A stretch of 64,000 bases of DNA from Sphingopyxis sp. UBA6723. Lineage in GTDB: Bacteria > Pseudomonadota > Alphaproteobacteria > Sphingomonadales > Sphingomonadaceae. Below, piece by piece: positions 51,701 through 60,276 of this stretch. The stretch lies in assembly GCF_002454115.1 (NCBI RefSeq), contig NZ_DKIH01000013.1:257717-321716 (forward strand), read 5' to 3'. The stretch's first letter is position 1; each line of letters opens with the position of its first letter. The position numbers and the translations under genes are program-made. Under the pieces are notes generated by a model that saw only the letters and a program-made list of their open reading frames with translations, was not told where the DNA came from and did not search any database.

Positions 51701-52963
51701 GCGGCCCGCGACCGGAATAATGATTTGATCGGCGTCGACGCGCGCCTTGCCCGACAGACTCAACGTGTCGATCACAATGTCGTTGACCGCGAGTGCATTC
51801 GCATTCGCCTGATACGCGACAGTCGGCAGGTCCAACCCCCCGTCCAGCGTCGCCGTCGCCCGCACACCATCGGCGCGAACCGACGGCGCAATGGCACCGG
51901 GGCGGAGCAGAACGAACGCCAGCTGCAATGCTTCATACCGGCTGTTGCCCAGATCGAGCCCGCCGCTCACCCCCAAGCGGAAGGCATCGGACGAAAAGCG
52001 ACCATCGAGATCGGCTTTGCGCTCTTCAAGCCGCGCCGTCAGGTCGACCGCCGTTTCCGGCCCCAGCAGCGCTGCCGTTGCACCCGTGAACAGCCGCGAA
52101 ACCTGCGCGCTCCCTTTGACTGCAAAGGTACCGTTACGGCCGGTCAGCGCCAATCGTGCGAGAGGCGCGGCACCAAGATCGGCTATGAGATTGCCATTCC
52201 AGACTTTCCAGTCACCGCGTCCCGCCAGCTTGGCTGTCAACGGCTCTTTGAAGCCGCCCATGGCCGCAATTACCCCGCCCTGAGGCGCTGTCACATTCAG
52301 GGTGACGTCAAACCGGTTCGCTTCCGGAACGGCAACGAGCAGCAGCGCCAGCGTGTCGCCCTTGGCATTGGCGCCGATCGTCGCGGCATTCGCCGTGATC
52401 TGCGCGCGCCGATCGGCAATAGCGATCTTTCCCGCCAACCGCGCTGCCTGCCGCTCACCGGCGACGGCGGGGTCAAAAATGAAACGATCGACGCGCAACG
52501 CGCCGATGTCGATATCAAGATCGGGCAGCAGCGGCTCGCCGGTATCGGGCACGACCTTGAACGCCGGCATCTTGCGCATCGTCATCGTCGCGGCAGTTGC
52601 CGAGCGGACGTCGACATGGTTGGCGAAATAGCGGAGTGGGCGCCAATCGACCTGCACTTCGGGCGACTCAAGAAAAACGCCCTTGGGATCGGACAGCGTG
52701 AAGTTGCGGATGACCATGCGGCCATAAAGCGACCCGTCGAGCCGCCCGATGCCGATCTTCATCCCGTTTTCGAATTCATATTTCTCGACCTGGGTAACGA
52801 CGAAACGCCGCCCGGCATCGCTGTTCAGGCCCACCAGAAACAATGCAAACAGCAGGATCAGCCCGAGCAGCGATAAGCCGATCCAGCGGAGAATCGTCAT
52901 CGGCCAGCTGCGCGCCTTTACACGCACCGCGGCATCTGCCGCCACGGGCGCGTCATCAGCCAT
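48734..52963 (-). CDS. tamB: Translocation and assembly module inner-membrane protein TamB
   Basis: A 1409-residue protein of the TamB/AsmA-like superfamily (DUF490), bridging inner and outer membranes as a beta-taco groove that assists outer-membrane protein insertion and phospholipid transport. There is one N-terminal membrane helix (about residues 24-46, ILRWIGLSLLGLILLFALFL), a long periplasmic beta-rich repeat region and the conserved C-terminal DUF490 domain (about residues 1040-1409), ending SNLSIRYRKDY. Its start overlaps the tamA stop by one base (TGATG), so the two are stoichiometrically coupled. Confidence 0.94.
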   Translation of the reverse strand: MADDAPVAADAAVRVKARSWPMTILRWIGLSLLGLILLFALFLVGLNSDAGRRFVVTQVEKYEFENGMKIGIGRLDGSLYGRMVIRNFTLSDPKGVFLESPEVQVDWRPLRYFANHVDVRSATAATMTMRKMPAFKVVPDTGEPLLPDLDIDIGALRVDRFIFDPAVAGERQAARLAGKIAIADRRAQITANAATIGANAKGDTLALLLVAVPEANRFDVTLNVTAPQGGVIAAMGGFKEPLTAKLAGRGDWKVWNGNLIADLGAAPLARLALTGRNGTFAVKGSAQVSRLFTGATAALLGPETAVDLTARLEERKADLDGRFSSDAFRLGVSGGLDLGNSRYEALQLAFVLLRPGAIAPSVRADGVRATATLDGGLDLPTVAYQANANALAVNDIVIDTLSLSGKARVDADQIIIPVAGRAARIRGLDAVAGGTLVQVRLDGDLAYSNGRILSDNLRLRSPRIDAKAIVIADLNRGFYTGAIDGRINDYRIESVGIFDIDTDADLETAPNGGFAIAGRVRARSTQLFNSGVRDLLGGNAVATSNVRYGTDGIVRFANLRMTSPLLRIVGGQGSYAPNGQVRLTARANSTDYGPLGVQLAGTISDPRATLTAERPGLGIGLANLVAEINGAPNGYHLAATGDTDYGPLSADVVLLTATGPLTIDIARGDLSGIGFNGRLVQSRAGPFVGQLNASGQGLGGLVRLSAAGQYQAAAINVRANDVVLPGPAKLAVGSAIVDADVTLYDTPHVVADIQIAQTRIREYDIAVGRVKIDYRNGRGKAQALVEGTSGVPFRIAANADLTPELWRASVQGRATGINFRTTSPARIIPGSDSYELLPTTVNLGRGSSARVAGRFGDGIMIQSRLERVNMAILNAVYPDMGLGGRATGSLDFEQASSESFPRADARLTITGFTRTTAASVSQPVDVNFAGKLLSDGGEARAVMRKRGSVIGRMQASLRPLGPGAGDWTTRLRAAPLGGGIRYNGPSDTLYSFFGPADQGVSGPIAVAADFSCSVADPCLSGVVRGKDMVYENQTYGTRLTNMVVAGRFDGNRLEIDQLTATAGDGKVEAKGYISLAQADGYPMNIAMTLDNARLARSENIAARATGNLVLEKVAGQAALLSGSLRLPETRYRIVREGAAQVPVLTGIRRKPAAGRPRISGDGLAAVGGSLFDLIRLDIALKASDEIYVSGMGLESEWMADIVLRGTTLAPRVTGEIELVRGTLGFAGRSFELQEGRVTFPTGDAYDPAIRLLASDTIETVTVNVAVSGRASNPQIAFSSVPGLPQDEIVSRILFGDSITTLSPLQAVQLASSLNTLSSGGGGLSPLGALQSATGIDRLRVLGPDDTVGRGTALAAGQYITKDIYLEVITDARGYTATQLEISLTRALSLLSQAGGSGQSNLSIRYRKDY

Positions 52964-55254
52964 CAGAAAGCTTGCCCGATCGACACATAGACGCTGACCA
53001 GCGCTTCTCCCGGCTTGCGTCCGATCGGCGTCGCGACGTCCAGCCGCATAGGACCGAAGTTGGTGTAGTAGCGCGCCCCGATGCCAGCGCCAAAGCGCAG
53101 GTCAGAGAAGGTCGGTGTCGAACCGCGATACACCTGCCCCGCATCGACAAAGCCGACGACGCCGAAATTGCCGAAACGATAGCGTCCCTCGAACGCCGCC
53201 TCAGCGACACTGCGCCCGCCGATCGGATCATCATTGGGATCCTTCGGTCCGAGTTCCTGATAGCCAAACCCGCGCACTGATCCGCCGCCACCGGCATAGA
53301 AACGCCGCGATGGCGCCAACCGTTCGCGCGCGGCGCCCAGGATCGACCCGGCGCGCACGCGCCCCGCCAGCACGATATTGTCGGCGACCGGATAATAGCC
53401 GCTGACGTCAAGACGAGCGCGCGCGTAGGGCGAAAATTGCCCGGCGAGCGATCCTTCAGGCTGAATGAGTGCGGTCACGCGAAAGCCTTTGGTAGGATCG
53501 AGCAGGCTGTCGGTGCGGTCCATCCCGACCTGCCCCGTCAGACCAAAGATTGTATAGAAATCGCGGTTCCGCTCGGCGCGCGCGAAGTCATAATCGTCTT
53601 CGCTCGTCGCGATCAGCTCGGCGCCAAAGGCATAGGTGAATTTCTTTTGCCAGATCGGCGTCGAATCATAGCTGACGCGCGCCGCGATACGCCCGGTGAT
53701 CGCGTTGAACGCATTATAGTCGCTCCGCGTCGCTTCGGCGACCAGTTCAAAGGTGCGATCGCGGCGTCCGGCGTTCGAACGGCGCAAAGTCGCGCCGATG
53801 CCCTGCTCCTGCGTCCCCACTACGCCGCGAAAGATCAGCGCACCTTCAGGCGGCAGCAGGTTGCGGTGCGTCCAGCTGCCCTCGACGCGCAGCCCCTCGC
53901 CGGTGCCGTAACCGGCGCTGGCGGCCAGGGTGCGCGGCGGCCCCGCTTGCTGCGTCACCAGCATCGTCACATATTCCGTATCGTCGCCCGCGCTCTCGCC
54001 GGTCGGCTGCGGCTCGGCAGCGACGGTGGCGAATAGGCCGGTCGCGACCAGCGCCTGACGCAGATCATCGACCTTGCGGCTGTCGTAAAGTTCGCCGCGA
54101 TTGAAGCGCGCGAGCACCGCGACATGCTCGGCGTCGAACGCCAGATCGCCGGTCGTCTCTATGCCCCCGAACCGTGATCTTTTGCCGATGTCGATGGGCA
54201 GCGTATATGCGCCGTCCCCGGTCGCCCCATCGAGCAAGATGTCGCGCTGGCCAACCTCAGCAAAGGGGTAGCCCTCTTCGGGCAATTTAAGCGCGATCGC
54301 CGCCTCGGCGCCCTGGACGCGCTGCGCGACAATCGGTTCGCCGACGCTGAGCGGAAAATTGTCGGCAATCAGGTTTGGAGGGATGGTGGGATCGGCCTTC
54401 AGAATGATCTCGGCCAGCTTGTACTGCGTTCCCGGCTTCACATCGATAACCGCTGTGAGGGGGCGGCGCTGGCGCGGTTGCCCCTCCTGTCCTTCTTGAC
54501 GTTCACCGCGATCGATCCGGGTATCGACCACCGCGTCATAATAGCCCTCGGACGCCAGGATGCGCTGCATCAACTCGCCATCGGCGGTCAGGCGGGCGCG
54601 TACCATCGCGGCATTGTCGGCCTTGCCGTCGCCGTCATAGAGCGCCGACAAGTCTCCGAACAGGTCGGCGAGGTCAACATCGGTGCTGTCGTCGGCAGGG
54701 GCCAGTCCGTTGACCTGCACCGTATAGGCGACGCTGACATTCTCGCGGTCGTCCTCCGCCTCGGCGAATTCGACCGGTTCGACATCGAAATTTTCGAGCG
54801 GCGGCAGCGGCGCGGCGAGTTCGCGGTCGGTAATCAGCGCATCGCCGATGACCTCCACCGCATCGCCATCAGCCAGCGCCGGGACCGGCACGCCATCGAC
54901 CGCGGGCGTCGCGGCATCCGCTGCTGCATCGGCAGTCGTCGACGCATCGGCGGCTTGCCGCCGTTCAAAGTCGGCAATCGATTCGAGCGGTCGGTTGAGT
55001 TCGGGATCGTCCTCCGCGAATATCTGCGGAATCGCTTTTTCAAACTCCTCGTCGCTGATGATCGGCGCCACTTCGGGAAATGCGACATCGGGCGGCGGCG
55101 ACGTCGGAGCCGCGATGGAATTTTCGGGTGCGGGTTCAACGGTCGGCACGACTTGTGGCGGCTCAACCGGCTGCGCGCCCGCAGAGGTCGCCCAGGCCAG
55201 GCCAAAAACAGACGCCGACACGATCAATAGCGGTCGCGACCGCATCAAACGCAT
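52963..55254 (-). CDS. tamA: Translocation and assembly module outer-membrane protein TamA
   Basis: A 763-residue outer-membrane protein of the Omp85/BamA family. It has a signal peptide (MRLMRSRPLLIVSASVFGLAWATSAGA), then an unusual acidic proline/alanine-rich region of about 150 residues, POTRA domains and a C-terminal beta-barrel (surface antigen, PF01103) ending in phenylalanine (VYVSIGQAF), the BAM recognition signal. The start is taken at MRLMRSRPLL; a longer start at 55290 is possible. With TamB it assists assembly of autotransporters and other outer-membrane proteins. Confidence 0.92.
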   Translation of the reverse strand: MRLMRSRPLLIVSASVFGLAWATSAGAQPVEPPQVVPTVEPAPENSIAAPTSPPPDVAFPEVAPIISDEEFEKAIPQIFAEDDPELNRPLESIADFERRQAADASTTADAAADAATPAVDGVPVPALADGDAVEVIGDALITDRELAAPLPPLENFDVEPVEFAEAEDDRENVSVAYTVQVNGLAPADDSTDVDLADLFGDLSALYDGDGKADNAAMVRARLTADGELMQRILASEGYYDAVVDTRIDRGERQEGQEGQPRQRRPLTAVIDVKPGTQYKLAEIILKADPTIPPNLIADNFPLSVGEPIVAQRVQGAEAAIALKLPEEGYPFAEVGQRDILLDGATGDGAYTLPIDIGKRSRFGGIETTGDLAFDAEHVAVLARFNRGELYDSRKVDDLRQALVATGLFATVAAEPQPTGESAGDDTEYVTMLVTQQAGPPRTLAASAGYGTGEGLRVEGSWTHRNLLPPEGALIFRGVVGTQEQGIGATLRRSNAGRRDRTFELVAEATRSDYNAFNAITGRIAARVSYDSTPIWQKKFTYAFGAELIATSEDDYDFARAERNRDFYTIFGLTGQVGMDRTDSLLDPTKGFRVTALIQPEGSLAGQFSPYARARLDVSGYYPVADNIVLAGRVRAGSILGAARERLAPSRRFYAGGGGSVRGFGYQELGPKDPNDDPIGGRSVAEAAFEGRYRFGNFGVVGFVDAGQVYRGSTPTFSDLRFGAGIGARYYTNFGPMRLDVATPIGRKPGEALVSVYVSIGQAF

Positions 55255-55441
55255 CGGGTGATAATCACAGGAGGTTTCAGTGTTTTGCATCTATGGGCCG
55301 CCGATATGGCATCTCTGACCGTCGTGCGGTGGCGGCGCAACTGGTTTCTATGTGCCCAAAGCGGCGACTCCGCTTCGCTTCGTCGCATTTTCTTGCCGCT
55401 ACCGATGCGTGGCAGAACAGCGGCAGGATCAGGTGTCGGCG

Positions 55442-56626
55442 TCAGGAATCGACGCCGAACAGGTCGCGGCTGTAAACCTTGTCTTCAACGTCTGCCAAGT
55501 CGTCGGTCACCCGGTTGGCGATAATGACATCGGCCTCGGCTTTGAACGCTGCCAGATCGCGTACCACGCGCGAATTGAACAACCGCTCGTCATCGATCAG
55601 CGGTTCATAGACGATCACCTCCACCCCCTTCGCCTTGATCCGCTTCATTACTCCCAGTATGCTGCTGGCGCGGAAATTGTCCGATCCCGCCTTCATCGCC
55701 AAACGGTGGATGCCGACCACGCGCGGACGGCGCTTGAGCACCTCGGAGGCGACGAAATCCTTGCGCGTCGTGTTTGATGACACGATCGCCTGGATCAAAT
55801 TTTGCGGCACCTCGCTGTAGTTGGCCAGCATCTGCTTGGTGTCTTTGGGCAGGCAATAGCCGCCGTAACCAAAGGACGGGTTGTTATAGAAACTGCCGAT
55901 CCGCGGGTCGAGGCACACGCCCTCGATGATCTGGCGCGAATCGGCACCGTGCATCGCAGCGTAAGTGTCGAGCTCGTTGAAGAACGCGACCCGCATCGCA
56001 AGATAGGTGTTGGCGAACAGCTTGATCGCTTCGGCCTCGGTGTTACCCGTCTGCAAAACGGTAGCGTCATGTTTCAAAGAGGCGGAAAGTAAGAGCTGGG
56101 CGAATTCCGCCGCGCGCGGGTGCGTGTTCCCAACGATAATCCGCGATGGGTGCAGATTGTCATAGAGCGCCCGTCCTTCGCGCAGAAATTCGGGCGAAAA
56201 GACGATCGCGTCGGTCTTGTGCTTGGCGCGCATCCGATCGGTGAATCCGACCGGTACCGTCGATTTCACCACGATCACCGCGGCGGGGGCCAATTCCAAC
56301 GCGTCAGCGATCACCGATTCGACCGAGCCGGTGTTGAAGTAATTGGTGTCGGGATCATAATCGGTCGGCGTCGCGACCACGACAAAATCGGCGCCCTCAT
56401 AAGCAGCTTGCTTGTCGATGGTTGCCGTCAGATCGAGTTTGCGGTTTGCCAGATACTCCTCGATTTCGGGATCAGCGATCGGGGAGCGGTGGGCATTGAT
56501 TTGATCGACCTTGCGGCTGTCGATATCGAGCGCCACAACCCGATTATGCTGTGCCAGCAGCACCGCGTTTGAGATACCGACATAGCCGGTGCCAACGATT
56601 GTGATTTTGACCGGATCGTTCGGCAC
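55442..56626 (-). CDS. ugd: UDP-glucose 6-dehydrogenase
   Basis: A 394-residue enzyme oxidising UDP-glucose to UDP-glucuronate with two NAD+. The NAD-binding start is TIVGTGYVGISNAVLLA; STVPVGFTDRM and SPEFLREGRALYDN are central, and the catalytic cysteine is in FGYGGYCLPKDT near residue 260. Start is a GTG with GGAG 10 bases upstream. It supplies UDP-glucuronate for the UDP-glucuronate epimerase and for surface polysaccharide. Between it and tamA there are 187 bases without a gene. Confidence 0.94.
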   Translation of the reverse strand: MPNDPVKITIVGTGYVGISNAVLLAQHNRVVALDIDSRKVDQINAHRSPIADPEIEEYLANRKLDLTATIDKQAAYEGADFVVVATPTDYDPDTNYFNTGSVESVIADALELAPAAVIVVKSTVPVGFTDRMRAKHKTDAIVFSPEFLREGRALYDNLHPSRIIVGNTHPRAAEFAQLLLSASLKHDATVLQTGNTEAEAIKLFANTYLAMRVAFFNELDTYAAMHGADSRQIIEGVCLDPRIGSFYNNPSFGYGGYCLPKDTKQMLANYSEVPQNLIQAIVSSNTTRKDFVASEVLKRRPRVVGIHRLAMKAGSDNFRASSILGVMKRIKAKGVEVIVYEPLIDDERLFNSRVVRDLAAFKAEADVIIANRVTDDLADVEDKVYSRDLFGVDS

Positions 56627-56721
56627 TGGTGTTATTCTCCTGTAATGGCTGCCGCCACCTAACAGCCGGGGCCAAATCGCTCAACCACGACGCGGCCGGA
56701 GCTGCGACGACAAAGCCGCAA

Positions 56722-58185
56722 TCAGGTACCGCAAAAGGTTTTGTAAGGGTCAGCGTCGACTGGCGCCGGCTGCGCGAAAGCAGCCCACTCGGCGCGCTCG
56801 ACATAGGGGTTTTGCACGACTTGCAGAAGTTCGGTCCAAGGCGCCATGTCCCCTGCCTCCGCCGCAACCAGCGCAGCCTCGACGAGATGATTGCGCGGAA
56901 TATAGAGCGGATTCACCGCATCCATCGCGTCAGCGCGCTCCAGCGGTGCAATCGCTTCGCGCTCAAGCTGCGCCCACCAATCCGCGATCCACGGCGCCAT
57001 TGCCTCAGCATCGGGCAGCAGAGCTTGCAGCATGTCGCCATCGCCGCGCAGTAACTGCGCGAGCGCGCGGAAAAAGGAGGTAAAATCGACGGCATGCTGT
57101 TCCAGCTCGCCGAACAGCGAATCGATCAACGGCTCATCGGCCTTGTGTGGCTGCCCCAGCCCCAGCTTCGCGCGCATTTCGTCGAGCCATATCGCGCGAA
57201 ACCGGGCGGGAATCGCGTCAACCAACGCCTTGGCCGCGTCGACGTCAGCAGGATTTACGGCATGGATCGCAGGCAACATAGCCTCTGCATAACGCGCCAT
57301 ATTCCAGTGCGTAATTTGCGGCTGACGCCCGTAGGCATAGCGCCCGTTCGCATCGATCGAACTGAACACCGTGTTCACGGCAAAGCGATCCATGAAGGCG
57401 CAGGGACCGTAATCGAGCGTCTCGCCGCTGACAGCGACATTATCGGTGTTCATCACCCCATGAATGAAACCCACACCCATCCAGCGGGCGACAAGCTCGC
57501 ATTGCAGGCCAATGACGCGATCGAGCAGCGCGAGGTGCGGATTGGCGGCCTCGACGAGCTCAGGAAAGTGACGACGGATGGTGTAATTGGACAGCCGGAT
57601 GACATGGTCGGCACCAAAATGCGCCGCAAAAAACTGAAAAGTCCCAACCCGAATATGACTGCTCGCAACGCGCGTCAGCACGGCGCCAGGATGCGTCCGC
57701 TCACGCTGCACCTGATCACCGGTTGCCACCGCAGCCAGCGACCGCGTCGTCGGCACCTCCATCGCGGCCATCGCCTCGGACACGAGATACTCGCGTAGAA
57801 CTGGGCCAATCGCCGCTTTGCCGTCGCCGTTGCGCGAGAAGGCAGTGGGGCCAGATCCTTTGAGTTGAATGTCGAAGCGCGCACCGCCCGGAGCAATGAT
57901 CTCGCCGAGAAGCAACGCACGACCGTCGCCGAGTTGCGACGAAAATTGTCCGAACTGATGGCCAGCGTAGGCAAAGGCGAGCGGATTCGCACCTTCGGGC
58001 AATTCCAACCCCGAAAGAAAATGCCCGAGTAGCTGGTCCGTTGCCTTGCCGACTACCACTCCCAGGCGCTTGGCCAGCGCGTGATTGAATGCCAGCAGCG
58101 CCGGGGCGGAAGGCCTTGCTGCCACGGCGGGAGCATAAAAGCCCTCCATCGATGCGTGAAAACTATTGCTAAAGGCAAAATCCAT
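56722..58185 (-). CDS. selO: SelO-family protein adenylyltransferase (YdiU)
   Basis: A 487-residue SelO/YdiU pseudokinase that transfers AMP from ATP to Ser, Thr or Tyr of target proteins and is tied to oxidative stress. Visible blocks are AYAGHQFGQFSSQLGDGRALLLGE, QLKGSGPTAFSRNGDGKA, the helix HGVMNTDNVAVSGETLDYGPCAFMDRF and the late KTFCGT with a cysteine, in the place of the redox C-terminal cysteine of E. coli SelO. Length is typical. It lies 95 bases upstream of ugd on the same strand. Confidence 0.93.
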   Translation of the reverse strand: MDFAFSNSFHASMEGFYAPAVAARPSAPALLAFNHALAKRLGVVVGKATDQLLGHFLSGLELPEGANPLAFAYAGHQFGQFSSQLGDGRALLLGEIIAPGGARFDIQLKGSGPTAFSRNGDGKAAIGPVLREYLVSEAMAAMEVPTTRSLAAVATGDQVQRERTHPGAVLTRVASSHIRVGTFQFFAAHFGADHVIRLSNYTIRRHFPELVEAANPHLALLDRVIGLQCELVARWMGVGFIHGVMNTDNVAVSGETLDYGPCAFMDRFAVNTVFSSIDANGRYAYGRQPQITHWNMARYAEAMLPAIHAVNPADVDAAKALVDAIPARFRAIWLDEMRAKLGLGQPHKADEPLIDSLFGELEQHAVDFTSFFRALAQLLRGDGDMLQALLPDAEAMAPWIADWWAQLEREAIAPLERADAMDAVNPLYIPRNHLVEAALVAAEAGDMAPWTELLQVVQNPYVERAEWAAFAQPAPVDADPYKTFCGT

Positions 58186-58663
58186 GCAAAGGCTCCCGAA
58201 TCTGGTCTACTTCAAGTCTTGCTGCGAGGACTGCAAGAATTAAGCGACAGCTCTAGCCGGGCACGGCCGGAAACGATCGCGGCTGCGGATCGGAGGAACT
58301 TGCCCGCCCGATCCAACATGAACGTCAACGCCCCGTTTCACCTCGAGCGGTCCAGGCGTTCTGTAAAAATGCAATGTCGTTCTCCCATCATAACGTAATG
58401 AGCAGCGCTGATCGAATTGCGCAGCGATCCTGTGCGGCCAACGGCGAAAATGCGCTACCGGGAGCAAACGGGAGAACAGCTGCGTTCGGATTTATCCGCA
58501 TTCCTGCCTCCGGCCTTTCCCCGCTACACAAATCCTCGTCCCCGCATTGAACTGCTAATGTGAAAAGCCAAGGAGCACTTACCAGTTCGGTCTACATGGC
58601 CGCCAGCAAGACCATATGAGGACGGGGAAGCTCGCGCTTCCAACGGTACCACCGAACTGGAAG
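58186..58663. other. Gene-poor intergenic region with an inverted repeat
   Basis: Between the selO start and the acetyltransferase stop I see no gene on either strand. Base composition is lower in GC than in neighbouring genes. A ten-base inverted repeat CCAGTTCGGT (58582-58591) / ACCGAACTGG (58651-58660) lies just before the stop codon of the acetyltransferase gene, separated by 59 bases, with no T-run. It might be a 3' processing or terminator-like structure of the acetyltransferase transcript. The selO promoter should lie here too. Confidence 0.5.
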
Positions 58664-59311
58664 TCATTTTTTCTGCAACAGGCGCGCAGGATTACCTATG
58701 ACCGTTTCTCCGGGCGGAACATTTTTCGTAACCACCGCGCCCATGCCAATCACCGCACCCGCGCCGACTACAAGCGGATTCTCGGCTGTGCCTTGGCGAA
58801 GTATGGCTCCCGTCCCAACATAGGCATAGTCGTGGATATGCACATTTCCGTTACATTTTGCGCCCGGCGCGAGCGTCACAAAATCACCAATGATACAGTC
58901 ATGTGCCACGTAGCTATAGATGTTGGCATGAAAGCCGCGTCCTATCCGGACGTTCGAGGTAATGGATGAAAACGGCTGCAGAATTGATCCTTCACCTATT
59001 AGAACATCGTCGCCAATAACGGCATTTGAAGCGCGAATTTCACAAATCGCTACACCGGCCTTGGTGCAACGTTCCATGAGCTTCTCGCGAACCGGCGCGT
59101 CTGCGATTGCGATCGCAACCCCCAAGAACGAACCAGCCCGCAGAAAAGAATCCCAAGTGAAAATCTCATGTTTATTTACTCGGTCGACCGACCGGGTCGT
59201 GTCGTCATCTATGAAGACTAGCCGGTCACCGTTTCGCTCGTACTGCTCTCGCGCGATTGGCATTACCTCCCGTCCGAAGCCACTAGCCCCATAAATACCG
59301 ATCAGCCGCAT
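58664..59311 (-). CDS. NeuD/PglD-family sugar O/N-acetyltransferase
   Basis: A 215-residue acetyltransferase with a left-handed beta-helix. The N-terminal part IGIYGASGFGREVMPIAREQ is the Rossmann-like domain typical of the NeuD/PglD family, and the hexapeptide region (about residues 95-200) carries YSYVAHDCIIGD with the catalytic histidine and VIGMGAVVTKNVPPGETVIGNPA. It would acetylate a UDP-aminosugar or sugar in polysaccharide assembly. It lies downstream of a sugar transferase gene on the same strand, with a 34-base gap. The coding DNA has lower GC than the neighbourhood. Confidence 0.9.
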   Translation of the reverse strand: MRLIGIYGASGFGREVMPIAREQYERNGDRLVFIDDDTTRSVDRVNKHEIFTWDSFLRAGSFLGVAIAIADAPVREKLMERCTKAGVAICEIRASNAVIGDDVLIGEGSILQPFSSITSNVRIGRGFHANIYSYVAHDCIIGDFVTLAPGAKCNGNVHIHDYAYVGTGAILRQGTAENPLVVGAGAVIGMGAVVTKNVPPGETVIGNPARLLQKK

Positions 59312-59345
59312 TATGTATTTCTCCTACGGAGGATATCGCGCCACG

Positions 59346-59942
59346 CTATTGGTCACGTGTTCCGACAAACTTTGGCATCGTGGCTTCGCCGTCGGCGCTA
59401 ATTCCTTCGCGCTTCAGAACCTTCGCAAGCGTCGAGAAAAGGATGCTGACGTCTAGCCAAAGGCTGCGGTTGTCCACATACCAACTGTCGAGCGCGAATT
59501 TTTGCTCCCAAGTTAACGCATTGCGACCGTTGATCTGCGCCCACCCTGTCACACCAGGCCGCACGTCGTGTCGACGCGCCTGTTCGGCATCGTAGAGAGG
59601 AAGATAGTCCATTAACAAGGGGCGCGGGCCAACAAGACTCATCTCCCCCTTCAAGACGTTCCAAAGCTCAGGCAATTCGTCGAGGCTCGACGCGCGCAGA
59701 AAGCGGCCGAAATCGGTAATTCGCTCGGCGTCGGCGAGCGGCTGCCCATCCTGGTCGACCGCCTCGCGCATGGTACGGAATTTCAGCATTTCGAACGGCT
59801 CGCCATGCAGCCCTGGGCGCTGCTGGCGAAAAATCACTGGCGATCCCATCTGGCAGCGGACTATCAGCGCGACAATCACCACCACCGGCAGCAGAACCGG
59901 TAGCAAGGCTATCACCAGCACAAGATCAAACACGCGTTTCAT
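59346..59942 (-). CDS. Phosphoglycosyl transferase, PglC-like
   Basis: A 198-residue monotopic phosphoglycosyl transferase of the bacterial sugar transferase family. It has one hydrophobic N-terminal segment (residues 5-27, FDLVLVIALLPVLLPVVVIVALIV), the RQQRPGLHGEPFEMLKFRTM block and SSLDELPELWNVLKGEMSLVGPRP, which includes the catalytic Asp-Glu. It moves sugar-1-phosphate from a UDP-sugar to undecaprenyl phosphate, starting a lipid-linked glycan. It lacks the large N-terminal domain of WcaJ/WbaP enzymes. I start at MKRVFDLVLV. Confidence 0.92.
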   Translation of the reverse strand: MKRVFDLVLVIALLPVLLPVVVIVALIVRCQMGSPVIFRQQRPGLHGEPFEMLKFRTMREAVDQDGQPLADAERITDFGRFLRASSLDELPELWNVLKGEMSLVGPRPLLMDYLPLYDAEQARRHDVRPGVTGWAQINGRNALTWEQKFALDSWYVDNRSLWLDVSILFSTLAKVLKREGISADGEATMPKFVGTRDQ

Positions 59943-60276
59943 TGTTGCAGGTATCCGAACTCCTTTGGCGGCGGAACTATCACATGGATGCCCTGCCACG
60001 ATTCATTTCGCCGCCCATGCAATTACCGCCACCCTAACGCAAGGCATTAGGTTGGCCTGTAGGCACTGCGGCCTCGACGTGCACAAGTAACCGCAGTTAA
60101 GCTACTGAACGCGGGCGCTATATTGCGTCCAATATCAAGCAAAATGAACAGCCTGCATTGCTGACGTGCGCGATTATCGTCATTGAATCCAACCATGATG
60201 TCTGCAATAGGAGCCGCGGCTTTTTAAGGTAACGAAAAGTGGCGGGCGCAGGGTGTTTGTGCTCCGAGGAAGATAG
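59943..60276. other. Divergent intergenic region of polysaccharide locus
   Basis: No gene is seen in this 334-base stretch between the divergent sugar transferase and fnlA genes. It is the place for promoters of both operons. A TATATT (60119-60124) and weak -35-like sequences occur, but no consensus promoter can be assigned with confidence. The fnlA start has GAGGAAG seven bases upstream as ribosome-binding site. Composition is lower in GC than the coding regions. Confidence 0.5.

Noticed and set aside
51386..52876. An open frame of 496 codons on the + strand within tamB.
   Set aside because: Antisense to tamB, no domain, no ribosome site; rejected as shadow.
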